Positions 1-7,011 of a stretch of 8,000 bases of DNA are shown here, one piece after another. Origin of the DNA: Bacillota bacterium (GTDB lineage Bacteria; Bacillota; Bacilli; Bacillales; Cytobacillaceae); assembly GCA_023389895.1 (NCBI GenBank), contig JAEWDX010000122.1:1-8000 (forward strand). Reading direction: 5' to 3'. The notes under the pieces were generated by a model. It was given only the letters and a program-made list of their open reading frames with translations, was not told where the DNA came from and searched no databases. Made by a program: the position numbers and the translations under genes. How positions within the stretch are numbered: position 1 is the stretch's first letter; each line of letters starts with the position of its first letter.

Positions 1-92
1 GCCTTATTATGATTAATAAAAGATACTAAAATTAATGCGAAACATATGATTGGAATGATAACAATTAATAATTTCGTTTTAATACTCTTCAT
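1..92 (-). CDS. N-terminus of a membrane-anchored sensor, possibly a methyl-accepting chemotaxis protein (partial)
   Basis: Only the first 30 codons and part of the next are inside the window. They begin MKSIKTKLLIVIIP and form a short Lys-rich start followed by one long hydrophobic segment (about residues 8-25) and then a polar INHNKA, which is a signal anchor with a short cytoplasmic tail. This layout is typical of chemoreceptors and sensor kinases in Bacilli, and the 'MKSIKTKLL' opening is the common style of chemoreceptors, but no diagnostic domain is visible. The ATG at 92-90 is preceded by GGGAG nine bases upstream. An ATG closer to that site reads ATG-TAA and cannot be the start. The gene lies 77 bp after the c-di-GMP enzyme on the same strand. 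The start is well supported, the family is a guess from 30 residues. Confidence 0.55.
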   Translation of the reverse strand, partial: MKSIKTKLLIVIIPIICFALILVSFINHNK

Positions 93-144
93 TTTTACAT
101 TCTCCCATATTCAGTTTTTATTGATGATTGAATGAAATTGTAGA

Positions 145-173
145 ATTATAGATTAAAAAGAAGAGGCCATCAA
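145..173 (-). promoter_or_regulatory. Candidate sigma-A promoter for the gene starting at 92
   Basis: On the minus strand TTGATG (173-168, four of six matches to TTGACA) is separated by 17 bp from a perfect TATAAT (150-145). The expected transcript start is near 138, leaving a leader of about 45 bases before the ATG at 92. The -35 covers the TGA stop of the upstream gene and the spacer contains one arm of the upstream gene's likely terminator. This is motif matching only. No SigD-type motility promoter was seen here. Confidence 0.45.
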
Positions 174-188
174 TATGAACTGCCCCTT
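155..188 (-). terminator. Probable intrinsic terminator of the c-di-GMP enzyme gene
   Basis: On the minus strand AAGGGGC (188-182) can pair with GCCTCTT (167-161) in a 7-bp stem with one G-U pair and a 14-base loop, followed by CTTTTT (160-155). The upstream arm lies inside the last codons of the gene and the stop codon is in the loop. The stem is short, so it may be a weak terminator allowing read-through into the gene at 92. Confidence 0.45.
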
Positions 189-2377
189 TTAGCCTTTTGA
201 TTATCGAACAATTGATCAAAAATCATGATAAATTCATTTTTCGGCAATGGCTTGCTTATATAATAGCCTTGAATTTCATCACAACCGATTTCCTCTAATA
301 ATTGAATAACCTCCTTTGTTTCAATTCCTTCAGCAACAACTTTCAAATTCAATTCATGCGCAAGATAAGTAATAGCCCTAATAATTGCAGCATCATCACT
401 GTTTTTCGATACTTCATGAACAAAGCTACGATCAATTTTCAACGCATCGATCGGAAATTTCCTTAAATAATTAAGGGAAGAAAATCCCTTGCCAAAATCA
501 TCAATGGCTACAGTAATACCCAATTTTTGCAATCGATATAAACACTCAATACTTTCCTCTGTTTGATCCATAAAACTATTTTCAGTAATTTCGATCTCTA
601 ATAAATTTGGCTCGAGCTCAGTATTTTTCAATACTCTTTCAACGACATGATGAAAATTTTGCAGTCGGAAATGCAATGGTGAAATATTCACCGCAACTCT
701 TACTGGTTTAGGAAATAAAGTTTCATTCCACTCTTTATTTTGCTTGCATGCCTGTTCTAATACCCAGCGATCGATTTTAATAATCAGTCCGGTTTCCTCA
801 GCGATCGGAATAAATCTATCAGGTGGAACTTGCCCGAATATTGGACTATGCCAACGCAGCAATGCTTCCATTCCATTAATTTCCTTCGTATGTAAATCTA
901 ATTTGGGCTGATAATATAATTCTAGTTCATTGTTTTCAATTGCTTCACGCAAATGATATTCAATGGATAGTACTTCTTCCATTGACTCATTCATTTCATG
1001 CCGATATATTTGATAATTATTCCTTCCCCTCGTTTTAGCAGCATACATGGCAGCATCGGCATTTTTTAATAATGTTTCAAAATCCTCTCCATGCTTCGGG
1101 TAAATACTTACCCCGATACTGCAAGTCGTATAAATCTGTAAATTCGATGGAAGAATAATTGATTGATCGAATAAAGCTAATACTTTCTTCGCATTCTTTT
1201 CAATCTTTTCTTCATTGCTATTGGGGAAAATTAAGACAAATTCATCACCAGCAAAGCGATAAATTTCCGCTTCAAAGCCTACTAATTTCTTTAATAAAAT
1301 AGAAACCTCTTTAATGAGCTCGTCACCGACAGTATGCCCTAATGAATCATTAATTTGTTTGAAACGATCCAAATCTAAAAAAAACACAGCTACTTCTTGC
1401 ATCTTTCGAGAGGCTTTTTCAATAATGTGATGTAAATCGTCGCTAAACTTTCTCCGATTCGGTAAACTTGTCAAAAGATCGTGAAATGCCATAAATTCTA
1501 TTTCCTCTTGTGCACTCTGCAGCTCGGAAATATCATTCGTATTACCGATCACTTCGATAACACGGCCATCTCGATAAACAGGGGACAGAAAGGTTAATAG
1601 TTGTCTGCCTTTAAATGAGTAGCTGTATGAAACAGGTTCTCCTTGAAAGGCTTCTTCATAGTTATTTTTGAGGACAGCTGCTGTTTCAGAAGGAAACACA
1701 TCCTCTGGGCTTTTTCCAACCATCTTCTCATTTCCTAAATCAAGTTGATGAGCTAGTTTCCCATCACTAAGCATATAAATGAACTGAGCTTTTTCATTTC
1801 TTATTACTTTAAAAATAAAATTATTCATCGAGTTTACAACATGGTGAAAATCATTTTGTAAGGCGATCAATAATTGTTCTTGAGCAAACTTCCCTTCAGA
1901 GATATCTGTTCTAATCGCAATATACATAGTTGGTTTGCCCCATTTGTCCTTTAAAGGCACAATCGTTGTTTTTACCCAGTAATATTTTCCATCCTTTGCT
2001 TTATTCTTAACCTCTCCTTCCCATACGTCACCTTGGATAATTGTCCTCCACATTTTCCGGAAAAATTGTTTATCATGGAAACCGGAACTGAGTATTCGAT
2101 GATCTTGTCCAATTAATTCTTTTAAACTGTATTTTGATATCTCACAAAATTTATTATTTGCATAAATAATTTTACCTTTCGTATCTGTCACCGCCACAAT
2201 AGCGGAAACATCTAGTGCATAGTGCAAATTTGAAAAATCCTGTAAATATTTGCTTATTTTTTCAATATCCTTTTCCATTTCTAAAAAGCGTTCGTATGTC
2301 GCCATTCCATTTTTAAATATGTCCTGTAAAGAATTAATCCACTGCTCAACTTGTTTTTGCTCAAACATTCGATTCAA
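170..2377 (-). CDS. PAS-PAS-GGDEF-EAL cyclic-di-GMP phosphodiesterase/diguanylate cyclase
   Basis: A 735-residue cytoplasmic signalling protein of c-di-GMP turnover, with no membrane segment or signal peptide. Order: a helical, charged N-terminus (1-50), a first PAS domain (about 55-165, ending in the usual TDIS linker), a second, more divergent PAS-like domain (about 174-285, ending NDIS), GGDEF (about 292-457) and EAL (about 470-722). The GGDEF motif reads RFAGDEF (374-380), with Ala for the first Gly. No RxxD inhibitory site stands five residues before it. The EAL domain keeps the expected catalytic set: EALLRW (E504), N564, E596, DDFGKGFSS (D626, D627), K647, E683 in VAEGIET, and Q703 in QGYYISKPL, so hydrolysis of c-di-GMP is predicted. 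The cyclase half may be active or act as a GTP-sensing module. The start is TTG with AAAAAGGA nine bases upstream. An ATG three codons later is spaced 18 from that site and is less likely. The PAS ligand cannot be read from sequence. Confidence 0.93.
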   Translation of the reverse strand: MNRMFEQKQVEQWINSLQDIFKNGMATYERFLEMEKDIEKISKYLQDFSNLHYALDVSAIVAVTDTKGKIIYANNKFCEISKYSLKELIGQDHRILSSGFHDKQFFRKMWRTIIQGDVWEGEVKNKAKDGKYYWVKTTIVPLKDKWGKPTMYIAIRTDISEGKFAQEQLLIALQNDFHHVVNSMNNFIFKVIRNEKAQFIYMLSDGKLAHQLDLGNEKMVGKSPEDVFPSETAAVLKNNYEEAFQGEPVSYSYSFKGRQLLTFLSPVYRDGRVIEVIGNTNDISELQSAQEEIEFMAFHDLLTSLPNRRKFSDDLHHIIEKASRKMQEVAVFFLDLDRFKQINDSLGHTVGDELIKEVSILLKKLVGFEAEIYRFAGDEFVLIFPNSNEEKIEKNAKKVLALFDQSIILPSNLQIYTTCSIGVSIYPKHGEDFETLLKNADAAMYAAKTRGRNNYQIYRHEMNESMEEVLSIEYHLREAIENNELELYYQPKLDLHTKEINGMEALLRWHSPIFGQVPPDRFIPIAEETGLIIKIDRWVLEQACKQNKEWNETLFPKPVRVAVNISPLHFRLQNFHHVVERVLKNTELEPNLLEIEITENSFMDQTEESIECLYRLQKLGITVAIDDFGKGFSSLNYLRKFPIDALKIDRSFVHEVSKNSDDAAIIRAITYLAHELNLKVVAEGIETKEVIQLLEEIGCDEIQGYYISKPLPKNEFIMIFDQLFDNQKAKRGSSY

Positions 2378-2458
2378 CTTATATCATCCTTTTTCTCGCT
2401 TCGATATTCTCAATATTACCTACTGCGTAAAATATTGGATTAAATAGGAATTATGTCT

Positions 2459-2488
2459 ATTATAAGCCTATTTTGTCGGACCACACAA
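2459..2488 (-). promoter_or_regulatory. Candidate promoter of the c-di-GMP enzyme gene
   Basis: On the minus strand a perfect TATAAT (2464-2459) lies 82 bases before the TTG start. The best -35 is weak, TTGTGT (2488-2483), with an 18-bp spacer. A second TATAAT (2511-2506) lies further upstream with no good -35. The rest of 2378-2608 is A+T-rich with no open frame I can support. Confidence 0.35.
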
Positions 2489-2500
2489 TATTTTGTCGAT
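2471..2500 (+). promoter_or_regulatory. Two Spo0A-box-like direct repeats
   Basis: On the plus strand TTTTGTCGGA (2471-2480) and TTTTGTCGAT (2491-2500) are direct repeats spaced exactly 20 bp. Each contains a heptamer (TGTCGGA, TGTCGAT) one base away from the Spo0A box core TGTCGAA. One copy falls between the candidate -35 and -10 of the c-di-GMP enzyme promoter and the other just upstream of the -35, positions suited to repression. Spo0A binding is an inference from the motif. The repeats themselves are plain in the sequence. Confidence 0.4.
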
Positions 2501-2608
2501 TTTCCATTATAAGCATCATGTTAAATACAGAAAGAGTAAAATCACGGTTTTCAATGTATTCCATTAAAAATAATCATTTTTTCGCCACATCTCTCATTAG
2601 TAGCTTAT

Positions 2609-2647
2609 AAAAAAAGTGTAAAATCCAATGGACTTTACACTTTTTTT
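2609..2647 (-). terminator. Strong terminator after pssA, bidirectional in form
   Basis: A near-perfect hairpin: seven A, GTGTAAA (2616-2622), then TCC-AAT-GGA around the tip (2624-2632), TTTACAC (2634-2640) and seven T. The only mismatch is 2623 against 2633. The A and T runs give a U tract in either direction. It ends at the first base of the pssA stop codon, so it serves the minus-strand transcript and separates pssA from the c-di-GMP enzyme gene. Confidence 0.92.
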
Positions 2648-3342
2648 CATTCTGCTCTTTTATTTTTCCCTTTTACAAAACGGTAAGCTAAGTAAGCAAT
2701 ATAAAGGGGTGTTGCAATATAGATTAAATATGGAAACTGGCCACTGGAACCCTTTTGATAAATAATAAATAAAATACATCCAAGAAAAATCGTGACAATC
2801 GTTCCATACTTCGGAAGTGGTACTTTTTTAAGGCTTGGAATTCGCAGCTTACTTACCATCAAAAAGGACAATCCTGTAAAAACAACAGTCGTAACAATAT
2901 GAGGAATTTTATCTCCAAACAATGTAAGAATCGCTAAAATTCCTCCAGCAGCTGTAATAGGAACCCCAACGAAATAGTCTAATGATGATTTTGTAGAGCT
3001 AATATTAAATCTTGCTAATCGATAGGCACCAAATAATGGGAAAAGTCCTGCTACTACTAATCCTAACAATCCAAATTGAAAGAAATATGTATAATAAACT
3101 AAAAATGAGGGCGCGACTCCAAACGTCACAATATCTGCTAAGGAATCAAGCTCTTTTCCCAATGTGCTATCAACATTTAACATTCTTGCCATTCTACCAT
3201 CCATACTATCGAGCATCATTCCGATTAGAATTAAGATCGCGGCATTTTTATACTGGCCATTGGTTGCAAATCCGATTGACAAAAAACCACAATATAGATT
3301 ACCTAAAGTAAGCATATTAGGGATCGCCTTTGTTATTCGCAT
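2647..3342 (-). CDS. pssA: CDP-diacylglycerol--serine O-phosphatidyltransferase (phosphatidylserine synthase)
   Basis: An integral membrane enzyme that transfers a phosphatidyl group from CDP-diacylglycerol to L-serine, giving phosphatidylserine and CMP, the first step to phosphatidylethanolamine. The CDP-alcohol phosphotransferase signature is complete: D45-x2-D48-G49-x2-A52-R53-x8-G62-x3-D66-x3-D70, whose aspartates bind metal and catalyse. The N-terminal IPNMLTLGNLYCGF is typical of the bacillary PssA type. Several hydrophobic helices follow (roughly 72-108, 126-165, 177-195, 203-222) and the C-terminus is Lys/Arg-rich. At 231 residues it is longer than the B. subtilis enzyme, which I recall as about 177, the extra length being C-terminal membrane helices. 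The ATG at 3342 follows AAAGGAG by 13 bases, a slightly long spacing, but an in-frame TGA lies just upstream, so no earlier start is possible. No psd (decarboxylase) gene is adjacent. The hairpin after it suggests a single-gene transcript. Confidence 0.95.
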   Translation of the reverse strand: MRITKAIPNMLTLGNLYCGFLSIGFATNGQYKNAAILILIGMMLDSMDGRMARMLNVDSTLGKELDSLADIVTFGVAPSFLVYYTYFFQFGLLGLVVAGLFPLFGAYRLARFNISSTKSSLDYFVGVPITAAGGILAILTLFGDKIPHIVTTVVFTGLSFLMVSKLRIPSLKKVPLPKYGTIVTIFLGCILFIIYQKGSSGQFPYLIYIATPLYIAYLAYRFVKGKNKRAE

Positions 3343-3426
3343 TCTCGCAAGTCAACTCCTTTCACCTAATAATATCTTATATAATTAATCCTTTTCCAAA
3401 CTTCTAGAAAAAAGTGAATCAATAAG

Positions 3427-3454
3427 ATTATATGATTTTTTTCCATTCCTTAAA
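3427..3454 (-). promoter_or_regulatory. Weak candidate promoter of pssA
   Basis: On the minus strand a perfect TATAAT (3432-3427) has only a poor -35, TTTAAG (3454-3449), with a 16-bp spacer, about 85 bases before the pssA start. The surrounding 3343-3486 is A+T-rich with no open frame of note. The terminator upstream implies that pssA needs its own promoter here, but this exact placement is uncertain. Confidence 0.3.
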
Positions 3455-3486
3455 TATTATTCATAAAAAAAGTTGAAAAATTGAGC

Positions 3487-3514
3487 AAAAAAAGGGATTC
3501 CTGAGCGGAAACCC
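3487..3514 (-). terminator. Intrinsic terminator after the ECF sigma factor gene
   Basis: On the minus strand GGGTTTCC (3514-3507), a five-base loop GCTCA, and GGAATCCC (3501-3494) form an 8-bp stem with one T-T mismatch, followed directly by seven T (3493-3487). It lies 54 bases after the sigma factor stop and separates it from pssA. Confidence 0.85.
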
Positions 3515-3567
3515 CCTAGAGATGTTTAAACCATTTTCTCATAACAATCGGCGAATAGATATATCGT

Positions 3568-4089
3568 TTAAGCTAACTCCTTCTCTATTATCATTTCCCT
3601 TAGCTGCTTGCGAAGACGATATAGTCTTGTTTTTACTGTATTCTGATTCATATTTAATATCCTTGCTATTTCTCTTTCCTTTAACCCTAGCTCGATTTTG
3701 AGATGATATACTTTCTTTTGTTCAGAAGGAAGGGAATTAATAAAATCATCGATTTGTTTCTTCACTAAATTCATTTCAACTTCCTGTTCTACATTTTGCT
3801 CCATTTTGACGTTCGTATTTTCGGGATCAATATATTTATCGAGTCGTTCATTCAATTTGCTTTCCTTACGGACAAAATCTATAGCTGTCCTTGTCGCAAT
3901 TGTACAAAGCCATGCACCTAGCTTTTCTTTATCCTCCACCATCTCGATTTTCTGATATGCCTTTATGAACGTTTCCTGTACAACATCCTGTGCTAAATAG
4001 TAATCCCTCGTTATACAATACGCAGCATGAAACAGACGTCCATTGTATTCCTCACAAATTTCTTTCATATTAGCTACACAAATCATCAC
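3568..4089 (-). CDS. RNA polymerase ECF-type sigma factor
   Basis: A sigma-70 family protein of 173 residues with only regions 2 and 4, the size and layout of extracytoplasmic-function sigma factors. Region 2 spans about 10-78 and includes AQDVVQETFIKAY (core polymerase and -10 recognition) followed by LGAWLCTIATRTAIDFVRK. A charged linker (79-112) leads to region 4 (about 114-165), whose helix-turn-helix LKEREIARILNMNQNTVKTRLYRL recognises the -35. It resembles the SigM/SigV/SigW-like group, but I cannot name an orthologue. GGGAGGGG upstream suits the GTG at 4089 (nine bases from GGAGG). The adjacent ATG at 4086 is nearly as good and would shorten the protein by one residue. No anti-sigma gene lies next to it: downstream is a terminator, upstream the ABC permease 92 bp away with no clear terminator between. 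It may therefore be the last gene of the ABC operon, or have its own promoter, which I could not find. Confidence 0.9.
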   Translation of the reverse strand: MMICVANMKEICEEYNGRLFHAAYCITRDYYLAQDVVQETFIKAYQKIEMVEDKEKLGAWLCTIATRTAIDFVRKESKLNERLDKYIDPENTNVKMEQNVEQEVEMNLVKKQIDDFINSLPSEQKKVYHLKIELGLKEREIARILNMNQNTVKTRLYRLRKQLREMIIEKELA

Positions 4090-4181
4090 TCACATTCCCC
4101 TCCCAACTAAATCAGATTCGTCTTTGACAATTCATGACCTTTTCTTTTTCAATTCTCTACATAACCATTACAAAAAAGAAA

Positions 4182-6131
4182 TTAGTAGCCTTGTTTAACA
4201 AAATCAGGAATGTATTCGCTGCTAAAGCTACCTATATCGATTGACCCGTCTGATTTATAACAGAAGCCAATGATATAAGGGCCGTCAATATACCCTGTTC
4301 CGTTTTCAAGACAAATCCTAAGCTTTTCTTTATCCGTCACTTTTATTGCCTGACCTAAACTCTCCATCTTATTAAACAATTCTTCAATTGAATACCCTTG
4401 CGAATAATCAATGTCAAGATCATCACGGTGTGCGATTAGTGCATAGGAAATATCCTCAGGGTTTATTCTTGCATCATTAAGCAATCCCTTATTTTCAAGC
4501 CAATTTTCAAATTTTTTATAAGACTTTCGCCATTCTAATGTGATTTTTTTATTATTCGACTGGAAGATATCAATACTTGAATATGGCTCCCTTTCATCTT
4601 GTGTTTCTTCATAAGTAGCTGAATTAACTTCTTCCTGCAAAATCGCGATTGCCTCTTGTAATTCTTTCGGATCGACAATTACTGCTTTTTTCGCTATCGG
4701 TTCATATGGATAAATGGTTATCCGTTCAACCTCATCCATTTTTATGTGTAAAATTGGATTGGTCACTTGCTTAAACTCGTCAGATTCATGAATTAGCTTA
4801 TAAAAATGGGCATATTCCTTTTTATTGATTTTATAATCTCGAACTAGTTTTTCCCCGTTTTTTAATTCATAAGCGAAAAATGCTTGCTCTCGATTATTTT
4901 CGTTTTTTCCAGTCTTATTTTTATTTGAAATAATTTCCTTATGAAGTCTCGTAATGACCTCAATATTTTCGCTTTCCTGCAAATAAAAAGTCGGATCATT
5001 ATTTGTATATAAATAGGGGCTACTGCTTAAATGTATTCGCTCAATTTCATTTACAGCTGGTATCGTTTTTTCATACGTTGTAAAATCAAGTTTAAACAGA
5101 AGCGCTAACAAAACAATAATTCCTGAATAAATAAGCAGCCCCTTTAAATGAATCATGATGCGCCAAGATTTTTGCAGCACCATCTCAGAAATAAAATAGC
5201 CGAAAACAGCCCCAAAAAGATAACCTGCAATCATCCAGATCGCTTCTTCATTCACTCTACCAAAATACATTCCACCTAACAGCATCGTACAGAAAGTAGC
5301 TCCGTATTTAAAAATGGGTTTCAATAATGGAAATACAAGTGCCTGTGACACTGCTTCAAGCGGTCTTCTCTTATATAAAAATATTGATAATCCGTATAAA
5401 ACAATAATTAAAAGAATATAGATGATGATTTCACTGATTCCAAGCATCCTTTGTTCATTAAGCGAAAAAGCTACTAACGGAGAAAATACTTCAAGCTTAC
5501 TTTCTAAAAAATATCTTTCTGGGAATCCGTAAAGATAGAACGGTAGATTAGAAATTAATAGAACGAGAAAACCACTTGGCAGGAATAAAGCAATATAGGT
5601 TAATACACCTTGTACAGCCGTGATGCCGCTAAGCATACCAACAAGCACACCTGATAAATAAATCAAGACATTGAACAATATCGTGATCCCAAGCCAAGTA
5701 AAAATATCAGTAATGGTTAAAAAATCGACTAAATGCAATGGCTGATATAATACTAAAACGATGATCGCAATTATGATAATTGGGAGCATAAGCAATACAA
5801 GACCCATTATGGCAAAATGATGAAAAATCCAATTCCTTTTTAAAGGTAAGCTATGAAAAAAATCACTGTATGGCTTTATTTGTAAAAAGCGGAATAAAAA
5901 GATCGCCATCAATAAAGGAATACCAATTGTTAAAATGTACTGGACTTCAAAGTTGTATTGAAATAAACTTTCTATCCATATATATTTACGTTCATCTTCA
6001 CTGGAATTCATTAACATGTTTAATGGAATTGCAAAAAATAGGACAAGAAAATGAACGATAGCAATCCAACCAACTGAGCGGTTAATCACTTTCCAAACTT
6101 CTTTATTAGCGAAGGAGATTTTCGACTGCAT
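4182..6131 (-). CDS. ABC transporter permease with nine membrane helices and a large C-terminal extracytoplasmic domain
   Basis: The membrane partner of the ATPase encoded just upstream. Counted from the preferred start, hydrophobic helices lie near 19-39, 62-83, 104-129, 142-169, 173-200, 233-253, 275-291, 297-317 and 327-347. Positive clusters (KPYSDFFHSLPLKRNW, YKRRP, LQKSWRIMIHLKG) fall on the cytoplasmic side when the N-terminus is inside, so the last 300 residues should be outside the membrane. That domain is polar and shows no catalytic motif I recognise. The whole resembles bacillary ABC-2-like permeases found with GntR regulators (the C-terminal part probably the DUF6449 family, from memory). 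The frame opens at an ATG at 6140, but GGAGG (6145-6141) touches it. The ATG at 6131 is nine bases from GGAGG and is preferred, giving 649 residues. The gene overlaps the ATPase gene by 26 bp, implying coupled translation. The substrate is unknown. Confidence 0.85.
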   Translation of the reverse strand: MQSKISFANKEVWKVINRSVGWIAIVHFLVLFFAIPLNMLMNSSEDERKYIWIESLFQYNFEVQYILTIGIPLLMAIFLFRFLQIKPYSDFFHSLPLKRNWIFHHFAIMGLVLLMLPIIIIAIIVLVLYQPLHLVDFLTITDIFTWLGITILFNVLIYLSGVLVGMLSGITAVQGVLTYIALFLPSGFLVLLISNLPFYLYGFPERYFLESKLEVFSPLVAFSLNEQRMLGISEIIIYILLIIVLYGLSIFLYKRRPLEAVSQALVFPLLKPIFKYGATFCTMLLGGMYFGRVNEEAIWMIAGYLFGAVFGYFISEMVLQKSWRIMIHLKGLLIYSGIIVLLALLFKLDFTTYEKTIPAVNEIERIHLSSSPYLYTNNDPTFYLQESENIEVITRLHKEIISNKNKTGKNENNREQAFFAYELKNGEKLVRDYKINKKEYAHFYKLIHESDEFKQVTNPILHIKMDEVERITIYPYEPIAKKAVIVDPKELQEAIAILQEEVNSATYEETQDEREPYSSIDIFQSNNKKITLEWRKSYKKFENWLENKGLLNDARINPEDISYALIAHRDDLDIDYSQGYSIEELFNKMESLGQAIKVTDKEKLRICLENGTGYIDGPYIIGFCYKSDGSIDIGSFSSEYIPDFVKQGY

Positions 6132-7011
6132 AACCAACATCCTCCATTTCGTATAAAAAGATTTCTTCTAAAGTAAGTGGGAGCATGTCGAAAATAACAG
6201 GATGATATTTTTCAATATTTGCCGCGACCACTTCATATTTCCCCTTTACAATAAGTAAATGAATGCTGCCACGAGTTTCTTTATGAAGAATTTTTATATT
6301 TTCTAACATCGCCTTCGGTATTAGTGAACCGCTATTAAATGCTACTTGAATTTTATGGGTATCTGACTTAAGATCATCTAAATCTTTTTCAATGAGCATT
6401 TTTCCTTTATGCATTATGCCAACATAGTCGCAAATATCTTCAACTTCCTTTAAATTATGGGAAGCAATTAAAACAGTCATTTCTCTTTCAGCAACATCTG
6501 CGATTAATAATGCTTTGATTTTTTTCCTCATCACCGGATCAAGTCCGTCCATCGGTTCATCAAGTATTAACATCTCTGGTTTCGCTGCTAATGCTAAAAT
6601 AAATGCTGCCTGCCTTTGAATTCCTTTCGAAAAACGATAAATCTTTTTATGTATATCCATTTCAAACATTGCTACTAGTGTTTTGAAACGCTCCCGATCC
6701 CAATTTGGATACATGCTTCCATAAAACTGTGCCATTTGTTTGACCGTATATTGCGGTAAGAAGAACGGGATATCTTGAATAAAGATGAGCCGCCTTTTTA
6801 CTTCTGGATTTTCAAATATGGGCTGTTCATCAAGCAAAACGATTCCTTCATCTTGAAGATAAATCCCGGAAATAAGCTTTAAAAATGTCGTTTTCCCAGC
6901 ACCATTCGAGCCTAGCAATCCATAAATCGAGCCTTTCTTTACATGAATTTGCATGTTTTCGATCGCCTCTAGTCCAGCAAATGATTTCTTTAGATGACGA
7001 ACCTTAATCAT
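6106..7011 (-). CDS. ABC transporter ATP-binding protein (YtrB-like)
   Basis: The cytoplasmic ATPase of the transporter, 301 residues from the preferred start. Walker A GSNGAGKT is at 34-41, Q-loop Q79, signature FSKGIQRQ at 127-134 (a variant of LSGGQ, with SKG keeping the key Ser and Gly), Walker B LILDEP at 148-153, D-loop GLD at 156-158 and switch histidine H185 in ASHNL. The last 85 residues form an extra C-terminal domain, as in many drug- and peptide-export ATPases. The frame extends to a GTG at 7020, but that codon is only two bases from GGAGG. The ATG at 7011 lies 11 bases after GGAGG and also has GGAG close by, and is the normal start of the domain (MIKVRHLKKSF). It overlaps the last 8 bp of the GntR gene and overlaps the permease gene at the other end, so all three are translationally linked. 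Confidence 0.93.
   Translation of the reverse strand: MIKVRHLKKSFAGLEAIENMQIHVKKGSIYGLLGSNGAGKTTFLKLISGIYLQDEGIVLLDEQPIFENPEVKRRLIFIQDIPFFLPQYTVKQMAQFYGSMYPNWDRERFKTLVAMFEMDIHKKIYRFSKGIQRQAAFILALAAKPEMLILDEPMDGLDPVMRKKIKALLIADVAEREMTVLIASHNLKEVEDICDYVGIMHKGKMLIEKDLDDLKSDTHKIQVAFNSGSLIPKAMLENIKILHKETRGSIHLLIVKGKYEVVAANIEKYHPVIFDMLPLTLEEIFLYEMEDVGYAVENLLR
6141..6145 (-). promoter_or_regulatory. Ribosome binding site deciding the permease start
   Basis: GGAGG on the minus strand, inside the end of the ATPase gene. It directly abuts the ATG at 6140 but is nine bases from the ATG at 6131, which makes 6131 the likely start. Confidence 0.8.

Noticed and set aside
2250..2447. Plus-strand open frame of 65 codons
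   Set aside because: It lies mostly antisense to the start of the c-di-GMP enzyme gene, has no good ribosome binding site and reads as low-complexity antisense sequence.
3012..3388. Two plus-strand open frames opposite pssA
   Set aside because: Both are antisense to the conserved PssA coding sequence, overlap each other and have no recognisable protein features.
4090..4181. ECF-type autoregulated promoter before the sigma factor gene
   Set aside because: No convincing GAAAC-like -35 and CGTC-like -10 pair at the right spacing.
4171..4183. Terminator after the permease (T-rich TTTCTTTTTTG on the minus strand)
   Set aside because: No stem-loop precedes the T-rich run, so termination here is not supported.
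5870..6061. Plus-strand open frame of 63 codons
   Set aside because: Antisense to the N-terminal helices of the permease, with no family resemblance.
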